64,000 bases of DNA, taken from assembly GCA_030248295.1 (NCBI GenBank), contig JASANH010001194.1, positions 345,432 through 409,431 on the forward strand. Direction: 5' to 3'. Below are positions 33,916 through 46,600 of the stretch, piece by piece. A program made the position numbers and the translations under genes. The DNA comes from Mesodorylaimus sp. YZB2_4. Taxonomy: Eukaryota > Nematoda > Enoplea > Dorylaimida > Dorylaimidae. A model generated the notes under the pieces. The model saw only the letters and a list, made by a program, of their open reading frames with translations. It ran no database searches and was not told where the DNA came from. Positions within the stretch are counted from its first letter, which is position 1. Each line of letters begins with the position of its first letter.

Positions 33916-35070
33916 TCAGACAGTATGCTGGAACAACATTTTGTTTTCTTTCGAACAGATTGCCATTTTGAACTCGTCGCGGATCGATTTCGACAAAAAC
34001 ATATAAATATAAAAACCAAGTGATCTAGCGCCGCCCTCCATGAAAGATTTGATATAAAAGAAAACACCACTCAAATACTGCAGTAGAAGAAAGTACTCGA
34101 TATCTGCCAAGCTGCTATTATATCTTAGAATGGCATAATGCGCAGAGCGCTTATACCCTAGCACACAGTACATGCAGTAAGAGGATTGGTCAAGAAGAAA
34201 TAAAACTACCAGAACCATCAAAAGACGCTGCATGGCTGAGGACTGTTGCTGCATAATCTGCTGCTGTGCAGGGGACGAGTTGGCATGAACTTGGGATCGG
34301 TGCCGTGTGGCCACTGTATATACAATACGCAGACAAAAAAGGAGCATGAAAAAAAGCAATACGAATGGTAAAAGAGTATTGGTAAAGAAGAGTAAGCAAG
34401 CATACGGGAGAGTGGTGAAATACTTGGTAGCAGTGTAACTGTAGGTCATTGCGCCACTCTGATCAACTCCTGACTCAATCGTCCATTGTCCCAATATATT
34501 AACTAGTAAACGTGAAGTGATGCCCAAGAATACAAGAATAAGCGTCAGAATCAATATGATTCTCTTCTTTTTCTCATTGTAGGCAAGGGGTGTGCAGATT
34601 GCGACATACCGTTCAAGAGCAAGCATCAGAGTGCACACGTCAGCACCCAGGGACCAGGCGTAAGCTAGTGACACTGTAATACGCGTAGCGACAGATCCCC
34701 AGTAATTATACTTGAAAATATTCGCAAAAGCGAATCCGAAACTTAGTAAAAATGGGATGATGCTTAAATTATACAGCAGGTCTAAAGCACCAATGACCAA
34801 AATGTAAATATAAAAACGCTCTCTTTTTTTGACCGCTCTTCGCCAAACGGCCACACAAGTGCCCAAAGAACCGAGTACACCGATTAGTGAATTAGCGAGC
34901 ATGGTTATGTGATTCGCTGCATACACCGCAGACACCGTGCTGAGAAAGCTGGATCTCACTTGGTCGAATGTGCTTTTATCAATATTGAGCCACGGCCAGC
35001 AGTCATTCGCTGCTTTAGGAGCGTTAGCGGACACGTAAGAAAGTGGGGGTACGTCAGTACTGCAATTCAT
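33916..35070 (-). CDS. Rhodopsin-like G protein-coupled receptor, intronless
   Basis: A 384-residue frame with seven predicted membrane segments: a short extracellular N-terminus, TM1 (about 52-75), TM2 (FYIYILVIGALDLLYNLSII), TM3 ending in ALERYVAICTPLAY (the DRY motif as ERY), TM4 (RIILILTLILVFLGI), TM5 (PYACLLFFTNTLLPFVLLFF), TM6 (LLMVLVVLFLLDQSSYCMYC) and TM7 followed by FLSKSIRDEFKMAI. The usual NPxxY of TM7 is not clear; the region reads RSLGFYIY. Overall shape and the SKSIRDEF tail recall invertebrate FMRFamide/peptide receptors, but I cannot name the ligand. One exon, no stops, start MNCSTDVPP. Dispersed repeats lie on both sides. Confidence 0.85.
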   Translation of the reverse strand: MNCSTDVPPLSYVSANAPKAANDCWPWLNIDKSTFDQVRSSFLSTVSAVYAANHITMLANSLIGVLGSLGTCVAVWRRAVKKRERFYIYILVIGALDLLYNLSIIPFLLSFGFAFANIFKYNYWGSVATRITVSLAYAWSLGADVCTLMLALERYVAICTPLAYNEKKKRIILILTLILVFLGITSRLLVNILGQWTIESGVDQSGAMTYSYTATKYFTTLPYACLLFFTNTLLPFVLLFFMLLFCLRIVYTVATRHRSQVHANSSPAQQQIMQQQSSAMQRLLMVLVVLFLLDQSSYCMYCVLGYKRSAHYAILRYNSSLADIEYFLLLQYLSGVFFYIKSFMEGGARSLGFYIYMFLSKSIRDEFKMAICSKENKMLFQHTV

Positions 35071-37995
35071 TATCTAGCAAAATCGACATAAAGTGGCAGT
35101 AGAGGTTATGCACAAAAGCCAAAGCTCACCCGACTTTAATTGACTCGCAGTCGATTTGGAATGTAATCGAAGGAATCAGATGGCCGCTGATTTTCCATTA
35201 AAGTTCTGGCCGAATGCAAGAGAACGAGATTTTATAAGGTCCAATGATCTGCGTCAATCCAGGAGAAAAAAATCTAATTTCCTCGACCTCATATCTGGTT
35301 AAAAAAATTCAGAATGTCGAGGACAAAAATGTAATGAATTCAGTTTAGGTAGGTGCTAGCTGTGTAGATTATATGTCTAGCTCGCCAAGTTTCTGTTCCC
35401 GACATTCGGAACAGTTTATTAAGTAGTTCTTTTCCTCATTTCCGCTTTCATAGGTTTTTCGTCCTGTTTCGATTTCGATTCGAGAGTTTTCGATCCTGTT
35501 CTTTGAAACTCTGTCGAAAGGATGATGCTGTAGAATCAGAAAATAGCTGTCCTCATATCATATCATACTTTATTTATACTCAAGCACCATAGGCGCATCT
35601 ATGTTTGCTAGGAGGACGACATTACCAATTATGCCCAATTTGTCTAGTACAAGCTTGTGTTGAACCTATGTATTGTATACATCACGCATCATTGCGTCAC
35701 CCGTGTCATTCATGTCACTCGCCCACATACAGTATACTGTATATGATCGTGATGGGAAAGGGGGCACTTTTTGCGCCGAATCGAATCCTGAAAGCCTGGA
35801 ATCTAGTTCCAGAGAACTTCGAACAAAGGGACGATACGATCGCTATGGGGGGGGATCAAGTCGCCCTCCAGCACTGATAGAGCAGGTACACTGAATACGA
35901 CTTCGTGTCACTTGGCGCTGTTGTGGCTTATTCTTTGAACAATGCTTTGTCTGACGATGAGTGTGCAATACAGAAGTGTGTTCCAGCTTGTGTGCTGTTG
36001 GGTGGTAAAAGTATTGCTCACCGTTCCATGAAGTCTAAACGTGCCAGTAACGGCACCATAAGCTTGGCTTTTGAATCACTCCAAATCCTCGGCTCACATG
36101 ATTCGTTCGGAATGTCCCCTTCACAGCTGGCACGCACCGCAGATCGTGGATATGCACCGAATGGCAAGGACAGTCATGCCTATATCGTGCATTCAGCGCC
36201 CTTTACGGCCGCATGGAGTAAAAACGGAGAAGGATGGAAGTCGGGTGGTTTAGATAACCATGGACACGGGCTGCTCACCTTCAAGGTGGATTGTTCTTGG
36301 CTCACTGCTCTGTACTGGAGGAAGCGATGAGGGCGAAGGGTCACAAACGAGGATCAAGTATTGTATTGCTCCATTTTAGTTCCCACTACATCAAGTTACT
36401 TCAAAAAAGTGCAAGTTTACTTTTCTTCCATCAACATTCACTTCGAGCAAGACACACCAGGAAACAGATTGTCGCGACGGCGCGAGGAAGAAAGAGTGCG
36501 AAGAAGTGTAAGAGCCGGACAGAATGACTGTCGTAGCCACGGCAACCATCCCGCTCTCGAGGACACTAATAACCTCCTCATGCCTACTTCTACACAAACG
36601 CAAACTGCCTAATTTGTGTGCTGCCACGTTTAAGAAAAGTGGCTAATTGGTCCTCCATTCCACAAACTGGCAGTCTAGAAATGCAAGACAAAACAAATTC
36701 CCCCCTGACCCGAGACAATGCACGTGGCCTTAAGCCACCCACCTTGCTACTGTATTCGACAGCATTCATATTCCCTGTGCAAATACAGGGGACAGGTGGA
36801 GTGGGCGTTGACGGGTTGGCGGCGGGAAGCCTTGTCCCGACCCGACCACCGTGTTAATCGGCCTCGCTATGCTTTATTGTGCCTTATGCATACATATATT
36901 TCCAAAACGGGCTCCAAAGTACGAGCTTAACCGTCTGTGAAAACGAGCAGGTGTCCTCATAAACCACGGTCACCCACACAACAGGCGGCATGCAGACGCC
37001 ATATAGGGAGTCAATTTCGTAAAGGGTCGCCTTGATTAATCAAACCCTTCCCTCGTGCTAGCATGCGATGTGCCGGACTCTTTTTTCAAACCCCGAGTAT
37101 AATATACTGTATGAAGACGCTCTCTGCAACCCTCCCTGATTGTTAGCTGGCCCTCTCATGGACCCCAGCGACCATACGTCGGAGCCTAGCATACTGGACA
37201 GTGTAGGCCGCCACCCCCAACTCGCGACCCCTAGCCCGCCTGTCCAGACAAAACAGCCATCACACAGCCCCTTTTCCGTTCGAGTCCACTTCCGCTCAAG
37301 TTACATTGACAAAGCAGGCCCGCTTCAGTTCACCGCTGCCAGTTGACACGCGACAGACTTTTGAATGGACTTGTACTTTCGAAACCACTTCACACTGGCG
37401 GCAACCGTTCGACCGACTCCCAAATCTTTACCCAAGCCTCGCGCCCACTTTCGCCCGCCCCGTCAACAAGGCCAGCCACAATCCCTTTGCTGCCAAACAT
37501 GGGACCACCCAGCAACAAGCAAAGTCTCATCGACTCGGTTTTACGTCTTCTCTTCACTGATCAATCTACAAAAATCCATCATCTATCCTCTTAGCCCATT
37601 ACACACTCCACAAGTTCATTCTTTCCAAGAACACGTCTAAACAGGAATCAAAATCAATACCCAGTTGACAAAAATTGCAAATACTACAATCAAATTCAAC
37701 AATAAAACGAACAAAAAATGTCATCGCCACATCTGAATCGTCTCTTTCCACCTGTACACAAGTTGGCTACCCGCCCCTTAGTCCTGCAAAAGTCTCTTAT
37801 CACAAACGCGGTCGGCCTATCTGTGCTAGACCCAAAATCCTGTACAACAAATCGTTGGCCCATTTACACAAAAACATCAACTAGCTGCCTCATCACACAG
37901 CACCAGAACATAGTCAAGGCATGTACATGACAATTCGCCCACCCTGACACTCACTCGCATATTTGGCTTTGTTAGGTAACATCAGTCGAGCCCGT
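35071..37995. other. Gap between the GPCR and ephrin 1; repeat copy, no gene recognised
   Basis: Holds dispersed-repeat copy B (36005-36368). The remaining frames are short (under 100 codons) and unrecognised. The GPCR promoter must lie just right of 35070 and the ephrin 1 3' UTR just left of 37996. Confidence 0.5.
36005..36368 (+). repeat. Dispersed repeat, copy B (right of the GPCR gene)
   Basis: Diverged direct copy of 33176-33515 with the same word order and the same GGGTCACAAA end. It contains an open frame of 141 codons (35905-36330) that is not maintained in copy A, so it is unlikely to be a gene. Confidence 0.75.
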
Positions 37996-40900
37996 TCAAA
38001 GTACAAACCTCCATCGAGAAATGGCCAAAACGATAAGAGCCAAAGCCACCGAGCAAAAGGACACCTTGGAAAGCGACGCTGAACTGGACGGATATCGATT
38101 TATCCGTTGAGGTTCCACTGAAAAGACACAAATCTCAGACCGGGTCATTTCTCAAACTCACTCGCTGCACTTACTCTCGTGTATCTCGTACAGCACGATA
38201 TCTTGCCGCGGCTGATATCGGCCCGGTCTTCCTTTCGTACTGCGCCACGTTTCGGACGCCTGTCGATCCCGCTTGACACTGTTGCTCGCGGATTCCATCC
38301 CGAACGGATCGTAAGTGAGCGATTCGGCATTGCCGTCCGATTGAGCGTGTTTGTCCAGGGCGCTGGGTGTGGGCTCGATTAATTTATTATCGTTGACGAC
38401 AAACTTGACTCCCACCGACTCGCCCTCCTTCTCCTCGTCCACCTCGTGTTCAATAATCGTTCTATCCGATGTCAGTTGTCGCCGTTCGCTCGCCAATTGC
38501 TTTCGACTGGCCGAAGTGGCGTACAAGACATTACCGCCCTCGCTTATCGCCGGTCGACCATCGAGGTCGTCTTGAGTGGATATTTCATGCTCGTCCAACG
38601 AAGACCCACTCTTCGACTCCACTTCTTCGGCTTCCTCATCATCCCGATTCTCGACCTTCACTTTCAGACGCATGTTCGACTTGAGGCACAGACCGCCACG
38701 AGAATTGCGAAAACCTCGTTCAGTGCCGTCCGATGTGGCTAAAACAAGAAATCAATTTTCAAACCAGTCCACAACTGATAGCCAATCCGACTTACATATG
38801 AAATAATAAGTACGCCCTGGCTTATAGTCGATGGCGCCCGGCAAAGGCGTGAATTCGCGAAATGTCAATTTGACAATCGATTCTTTGCCGAACGGACTGG
38901 CGCACATACCAACAGACCGAGCGTTGTCCAAATTGCAATCCAGATATCCTTTTTCGGACACCTAAAAGAAGCAAAACACTCGTGCTCGTTAATTCCACAA
39001 CGGCATTTCGAGCACGACATACCAGCTCCCTCATCCCAATCCCCAAAGCACAGTCCCCGCAGCAGCGCGCATAAAAAGAGAATGGGCCATTGTGGCCTGT
39101 GCTTACCGAGTAAATAACGCTGTACTCTGCTTCGTCCCGCGTCACTGTATCGTTGTAGAACGGGCAGTGTATGTCCATCGTGTCCATAATCTTCACTGTC
39201 AACACAGGACCCTCATCGCCATTAAACCTAAAATGAAAAGGTGCACGTCAAGAATTCGTATTTAGTAGGCTGCTGCTTGGATTTATCGAAAAGGCGTGAC
39301 CAGACGAGGTTTAGTGTCCTAATTCCACACACTGCCATGCCGCTGTCCTCATTACCATCCACATCGAGCCCCGATCAGATTCGTTACCAAACCGAATATC
39401 ACGCGCCAATGTGCCCACTGAAACGATCGCAATCAAGCCCATTTTTACAAGATCCTATGACGATTTTAATTGCTTCGCTGATGCCCACGCGAAAAAATGC
39501 ATTTGCAGATAGCACTCGATGCTGTTTCGTCTAACAATTATTAACCACATTTACACACAAATGGTCCCTTGATGATGCACGCATACCCCAACAGCCCAAA
39601 CTTAATTAAAGACGAGCAAGCCGATGGGCAGCGATTAGCGAAACATAAAAAGCGTGCGGTTAGCCGTGTGGCCAGCAGGGGAGATAGGCATTGGCGCCAG
39701 CCGGCGATGATCTTGCGGGTCTCGGGGGCGCCATTACGTTTCAGCCGTCCGGGCCGTCCATAACGATTATGCTGGTTTGTATGATATGAAGAACGGAAAC
39801 TAGCCAAAGGCCCAAAGCCGCTTAGTGAGCATCGATCATGAACGACTCCTCGTCCGAGACACAACACGGCCAGAAACGCCGACGGCAGATGGAATCACGG
39901 CGTTTACATTCACCAAGACCACCGACCAGATTCCTATTAGTAATTTCGTGTGCTCCGGTGCGAGATTATTATGTTTACCAGAAACGCAATGCAAGCCCGC
40001 ATTTAGGCCATTATTTTCCAAGATTCACCTCTGCTCCTCGTCTCCTCAATTACTGCGGCATGTGGCCGGCCGCAGCGGGGTGCAAGAAAACACGTTTACT
40101 AGGCAGTACAACAGAATATAATGACGCCTCAAGCATCATCAATTAGCCATCCAAGCACAATGAGCCATTGTAGCAACCTCGGTTACACAACACCGCTCGA
40201 GTGAGACAAAAGTGAAAGTGAAAACTCGGACACCTGCCGCGGCCAGACCCCGTCAGCTGAGACCTAATGCCTTTATTCGCCTATTTGAGCAAACTGAACG
40301 CCCATTTCATTCATCCTAACATAATAACTCGCTCGCTGCCTCCACTGGATACAAGAGATGCTCATGGACAGCCATATTCTCCCGACCGAGAACAAAATGA
40401 CCGCTTCCAGGTGACCCGATCGCGCTGCCTATGAGGTAAGAAAGGCGACGAGCGTGCGACTTTCGTCAGCAGGCCACAATTTCGGATCACATTTCCAATC
40501 CGACTCCACGGGGCCTAAGCGCTAAACGATGGCCTATTATGGGATTGCAATACACGGCTTTACGAGCGTACGGAAAAGGAAGTGCAGGCCATTTATGGCT
40601 CACCCCGCATACCGTCCAATTCTCGTCCCCTGTTCTCGCGTCGCTTTGTACAAAGGATCAGGTTTTTGTTGTTCGTCCTTCCCAACATCGGAAAACAATA
40701 AAAGCGTGAAACACGCTTGTTCTATTCTCTCAACCGTTTTATGACCGAGGCGGTGCCGAATCAACGGCGGCAAGTAGGCGCCGACGAGATTTTGCTTCCG
40801 AGTCTCGAATAAAAAACCCCAATGAAACAAAGCCATAAACCGCCCCCACTCCCCGCGCAATCAGGTCGCATGCTTTGATAACCCCAATCCAACAGCCTCC

Positions 40901-43628
40901 ATCTCCTTTATGGACTTTTTGCCCAAACATCTTCATAAATGACCAGCCGCCTGCACACCCGAACGCCTCCTATCTCTGCTTTCTTACGACCAATTCAAGC
41001 CACTCTGTAAGCGCGTACACAAACCGTGAGTATTCAGCGATGAGTAAGACCCCCCCCCCCCCGAAACACGTACAGTAGACCAGTGGCCATAGATTATGAA
41101 AATGGGCGAAACTAGGCATTTACTTATTGAGCACTGGCGCGTAAGATGAACTTGGACAACTCTTGCACGTCGACGACCTTGCCTGCAAGGTGCGAGGTGG
41201 TCAGCGAAACGCGTGTTGGCGACAAAACGAGGCTGGCCGAAATTGGGCGGACAGGACATCGGCACCACTCGGACTCGCCATCGGAGGTCTTCGGAGTGAC
41301 CACGCATTCATCAACAACAAATAATCAGCCATCGGTGGAAAACTTGATTGCCGAGGCCGCGGGGACCCCGGATTCGACTTGATCCGTTCGCAATTGCATT
41401 ACTTTCGCTCGTCCACCTTCCATTGACCAAGCGCAGCAATTTATTACCTCGTCCAGTCACTGTCAAGAAGCGAGGACGAGTCGACCTAAATTCCTTTGAT
41501 CGTCGACGCGAGAGAATGGTGCTCAAAAAGAACTTCCATGCCCAATTACAAGACAGTTACAGTCCATAAGTCCCCTTTCTATTGACACCTCGCAACCAAT
41601 GCGAAGACCAATTTATTGCTCCCCCCAACATGGCAAATCCAGATTAGTTTTTGATAAAAGCTCGATTTTCCCTTTCATTCGTTCAACTCTCTTAAAAGCG
41701 AGCGCATCAATACGAGCCGGAAATGAAAGGTCCAACACGTGATCTTATCTTCAAAAACCACTTCAAGCTCGCCACAGTTTTTTCAAGAAGCAATAGGAAA
41801 ACCAGATTTGGACTAAAGTGCTCGCTGGCGCCATGAACACAAATTGATGTCTTTCTTTCTTTGCTTCCTCTTATCGCCATTTTGTTCTCGTGCTGAGGTC
41901 GAGAGCGGCTCAGAAGCCGACTACCGCCGGTTGATGCAAGCGCATTAGAGGATTAGCGGGTTTGGGGGAGGAAACGTTTTTGTTTTTCGATAGCCTAGGA
42001 TCGGATTTCAATGAAGGCAAAAACGGCTATATTTATTTTGTCTGCACCCGATGACTAAGATGATGACTATGGTACACAAAGTCAATGAGAAGCCTGGCGA
42101 CAATCTGGCAAAGACGTTGACTCAGCACGGCCTCAGATATGATCATAGAGTCTAATGTACAAATATGTAAACTGTCCCCTTTCCGCAACGGATATCGACC
42201 GACTTCCGTAAAAGGAAACGGCAAGCAAGCGTGTAATTGGTGCATTCAGCAGCCAGGGCTCCCGTTTTGGCGACTTAGCGAAGCCAACAAGGCCAAAACT
42301 TCTGCCCTTTTTTATCCGTGTTAAAGGCAGGTGCATCAGCGATGCCATCTCTTTTCAGCTTCATTAAACGTATCCTGTCACGCTCGGTTGATGGTACCGC
42401 AATCTAGGCTCGGGGTATCCGTCTCCTCTTGGCGGGGGATGATTTTCGTATGCTTTCTATTCGTACAGTCAAACGGACCGCGAAAGCGGCTTTGGCGACA
42501 GCGGCCCGTCTGACAAGGATTTAGTCGAGCAGAAAACATTGATGATAAATCTAATGCAGGGCGGACACGAACGGGAAGGGGATTAAAGCTAGCCGCACAA
42601 ACTGGACTCGACTCCGAACAAACAGCTGCCCATTTCGGGTATCGTGTGTGAACCGTCGGGGCCGAGAACAACTCGCACCAACCCTACTCATTCGTATGTA
42701 AATCGGCCACTGTCTCGTTTCGTTCTTCTCAGCTACGGCACCCGTTTTGCATAACAAATGCGACGAGAGGCGGCCAGCAAGGGTCAACCATAAATCGTAA
42801 GGCCGCGCGCTTTTCCAATGAAGAAAAGATGGAGCAGAACAAATCGCATTCAATCATAGAAGGAAGAAAAAATATGCTCTGCTGTTGAACAGAGTACGGG
42901 CATATAAATGTCCTATCGCAAAATAAATGATCTCCGCACACGGTGCCGAATTCCAGAGAACGATACCTGGCTCCACTTAAATCAACCCCAAACCATATTC
43001 GTCGAAGCCAACAAAACGGTTCTAAACGGTTCCCCCAAAAATAGACTCGCCCAGTGCAAATAACCTTTTCGAAGAAGGATACAAAGAAATGGAAAAAAGA
43101 AAAGCAGGAAACCAGTTAGACATACAAAAGGAGGAAACGAGTAAGGACACGTGGGTAAAGTGATTCGCACGTTCCTCGAGTCCTTCCTCCCTCTTCCACC
43201 CTATTGTCATCGAAAATGGCCATGAGTACGGGCTTCCCGTGGCGAATTAGACACTTGTACCTTCGACAAGGTTAACAAAGTGAAAAAACGATTATCGCCT
43301 CGGAATAAATGAGAACCGATGCAAGATAAGGTGAAAAATTATTGAAAAAACGATTGAGTTCCCAACTGACGATGAGTGAGGGCGTCAATAATAACGAAGA
43401 ATGTTTCTTATCCCCAGTAAATGCAAAAGGTTTATTACTATTACCCGCGCTTAACAATTTTAATCAAGCGAACCCTTTAATCACTAGCAGATCACGCATT
43501 AACAAGAAATTCCAAACTTGTACTTACAATTCACTACTCGAATTCCAATAAATCGGAGGCAATTGAACGGCAGTCACCGACACGAAAATTAATGTGCATA
43601 AAGTCCAAACGAATGCACTCGAAGCCAT
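37996..43628 (-). CDS. Ephrin 1 of a tandem array (GPI-type), complete
   Basis: Ephrins are membrane-bound ligands of Eph receptor kinases. Five exons: 43528-43628, 39107-39227, 38796-38961, 38175-38738, 37996-38117 (357 residues). Exon 1 gives a signal peptide (MASSAFVWTLCTLIFVSVTA) and the ephrin start PPIYWNSSSE. The receptor-binding domain has IMDTMDIHCP, EAEYSVIYS, CNLDNARSVGMCA, TFREFTPLPGAIDYKPG, RTYYFIS and RGGLC, with all four conserved cysteines. A long acidic/polar stalk (about 160 residues) ends LYEIHE; the last exon encodes a hydrophobic tail (VALALIVLAISRW) with no cytoplasmic PDZ-ligand domain, as in GPI-anchored ephrins. Intron 1 is 4.3 kb; the remaining introns are 50-145 bp. 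Intron phases 2,0,1,1 match the two neighbouring ephrins. Confidence 0.92.
39228..43527 (-). other. Ephrin 1 intron 1 (4.3 kb), no gene recognised
   Basis: Between ephrin 1 exons 1 and 2. The open frames are short on both strands and none carries a recognisable domain. A C-run lies near 41050. It is several times longer than the equivalent intron of ephrin 2 (585 bp) or ephrin 3 (2.3 kb). Confidence 0.5.
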
Positions 43629-46600
43629 CGTGATCAAAGGAGAGAACTATATCAAGGGGCAGGAAACAAAAATTATGAATAGCCCTCAACAAGTAAAGAA
43701 CTGGGTCTACCAACTGACCGCTTCAGTAGCAAAGGCGCCAATGGCTGGCCCATTCAGGCGCGCCAGACTGCCGCTAACAGTGCTCGGCGATGATTGGCTG
43801 CTGGGTGAGGGGGAGGGGCGAGCGCAGCGACACCTGGCGAAAAGTGAATCTGGAGTAGCAAATGGTGTAAGGACTTGGTAGGCCCTGAAGGGCCAGAATC
43901 GGGTGCATTCAGGAGCCGTTTCTCGGACTGGAAGTCGATTTGTGGCAAAAATGGTCAAGACTGCCTGACTATGACCTGACTAGCATTGATATTCTCGGTC
44001 ACTCACAATCACAGAGCGGCTGGTGATGCGGACCAGAAAGATCAGCATCCACTCTGACCGGCAAATAGAGATTCTTTGGTCTGGGGGATCCAAGGCCAGG
44101 GTCGACCGAACCAGGGCTGAATCGAAATAAAGTTTCTTGCCGCTAGTCAGGCTAGATCAGACAAGTTGTAGCAAAGCTCAACAGCTCAATTGCGTGACAC
44201 CCACGGTAATTCCTGGTTTATGAATGTCCCTTCACCAGAAGCTTTTCTATTTGTCACTCGGTGTGAAATGGTACAAGGCACGCGAGTTGGTCCTGGTTCA
44301 GTTTGGTGCTTCGGTCGAAGCTGGATCCAGGGGCGGAGTTGCGCTCAGTTGAAGCGACGACGGGCGGCGGACCCATTCCTCAAAGTCGGGTCCCTTAGAA
44401 TACGTTGTCAGGGTGGTCTCCTATCGTGTGTGAGACAGCGGACAAGCAAGGAATTGTGCCGTGCAGCTTGGCGAGGTATCTGTCGCCCACATGATCACCG
44501 ATCTACTCGGCTCATCGTTGTCGCAAATGTGGGTTCTCAACAAGGCCTCCCTAGGGCGCTCACGGGAAGGACCCCCCTCCGAGGGACGCTGGCTGGCACA
44601 GGATGCCCTTGGCGGAGCTGCTCCTAGTGGAGACACACAGAGGGAAGCTGGTCACCTCACGGCCTCGCTTATCATATCAGGACTGCTGGCCAGCTGTACG
44701 CAAAACGGGCTGGAAGGGAACTGGAGCAGCGCCGGGCCTTGACCCACAACAATCTTAAAAAATCTTGGGCCTACATACATTGTAAATGGGCGACTTCTAA
44801 ACGCCGATGTGGACAGCGTACAAATGAAGCATGTCACCCAGTGCCACATTGATACAAGCATTCGATTGGCACCTGGGAGGGACATAAGAGGTTGAATATT
44901 TGAAACAGGGTGTCGGAGGATATGCATGATTTCCCGCAGCACGCACCCAGTTGCCGAGCACAACTGGCGCTGCGGATACCCAATAATGTTATGTGTCAGG
45001 GCACAGCCTGTGCGTGATGGCATCAGGGCCGAAACAATATTCGATACCACAATGTTTATCAGTCGCACTAGACAGTACGCAAACCACGGCTTGCTTGATA
45101 CTGAAAAGTGTCCGCCTTTCTGGACACCTCGCTCACAGTCAGTGCAGATAAGCACAACACAAAGAGGGATCCAGTAAATCATTTAGAGAACCGCACATTA
45201 TGTTAACAAGCATAACCGCATATAGCTTGGGTGCCTTCACAGATCTAACCCATATCAGAATCTGAAAGATGACTGGGACATCGTGCCGAAGGGGTGATGT
45301 GCTCCGCCACAAAGAACTCAGCGCCAATCCCACACATTGCATATTGGCCGCCGAGCTATATAGCCAACTGTGAGCTGAGCCAGCCACGAGCCGAGCTGCC
45401 GGGTGGCAACTGACGTCCAGGGACCCTTCGCAACAATGCCCACGGACCACTGGCTTTTCGAAGAAACTGAACCCGTCGAAATCGTCTGCGAAGCGGAAAG
45501 GGGTGCAATGAAAGAAGAAAACACCACGGCAGGATTCCTACAGTACGTAATACCACCATATGTGCGCCAACAGGTACGACTCGCAGCAGCCGAACTCGCA
45601 ATTGTTCTGAAGTTCTTACAAGAACTGGGACACTTACAGGGGCCCCGCCCGACCCGTTAATCGTGAGACTCGTCCTAAAGTTCGGGGTTTCGACACTAGT
45701 AACATTGCGGTCATGCTGCTTGTAAAAGTGTCTTTATAGGATCACCTTTCCAGACTGTCCCGTCTGCCTAATTAGTCGAATGTAATCAAAGACATCGATC
45801 GATTTCGACAAGTCAGTTTCTTCGAAAAATCAGTGCCCCACTAGCACATTTAGTCAGCTCGTGGACCTGCGACTGTTTTGTGATCCACCTTGAGGCACAT
45901 GGAAATCAAAGCACCCTTCATGCCACCCCAAAACAGAGACCCGACTATTTCAATCCCCGCCACTGGCTCTTACCAAAGATGGAAATGCGGAGCAGTTTCC
46001 ATGCTAACAACGATCCGATTGTGAACTTTCCAAATGACAATCCACACGTTCGCGGTCACTTTGCGAAACAAACTGCATTTAGAAAAAAATTGTCACAGCT
46101 GCACAAAAAGATGTGGTCAGAGCGATTTGTAATCTTCACAGGTTCAGATGGCATATACTTTCCTTTTTTTGTAAAATATATGGCTGTATTCATATTCTAC
46201 CGCATCTCTACCCGGAGGTGAAGGCACTGCGTAAAGGATTTCCCCGACCACAAGTCGAAGGTCCAACCATGGATGAGCGACAATGCATTGTGAGAAACTT
46301 ACAACAAGTTACATAAATTCGAATTTGATGTGCAGAGCACGAACATATGGAGTCTACCAGGAAATGTGTGGATATCCATTTTTGGCCTTGATGGCCTTGA
46401 TACTGCTGCTCGACATTCAGGCGGTTAAGCAGAGCACAACTGATGACCACGGTGAAAAAGAATCTGGCGCCTCCCTTGTATCCGATTGGAATACAACGTT
46501 CAAAGTGGATATACAGGCCCACGAAAGTTGAGCTGCTAAAGCCCTGGTCTGACCGCATTATGGAGGTGGCGAACATGAGATAGAGGCTTCTGACATTTGG

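Noticed and set aside
35905..36330. 141-codon frame as a possible secreted or capsid-like gene
   Set aside because: It lies in a dispersed repeat whose other copy (33176-33515) does not keep the fr ame.
41050..41062. C- and G-homopolymer runs (also near 17201, 18587, 53842, 57581, 59959) as regulatory elements
   Set aside because: They occur in introns and spacers without shared context; most simply simple-sequence expansion or assembly artefact.
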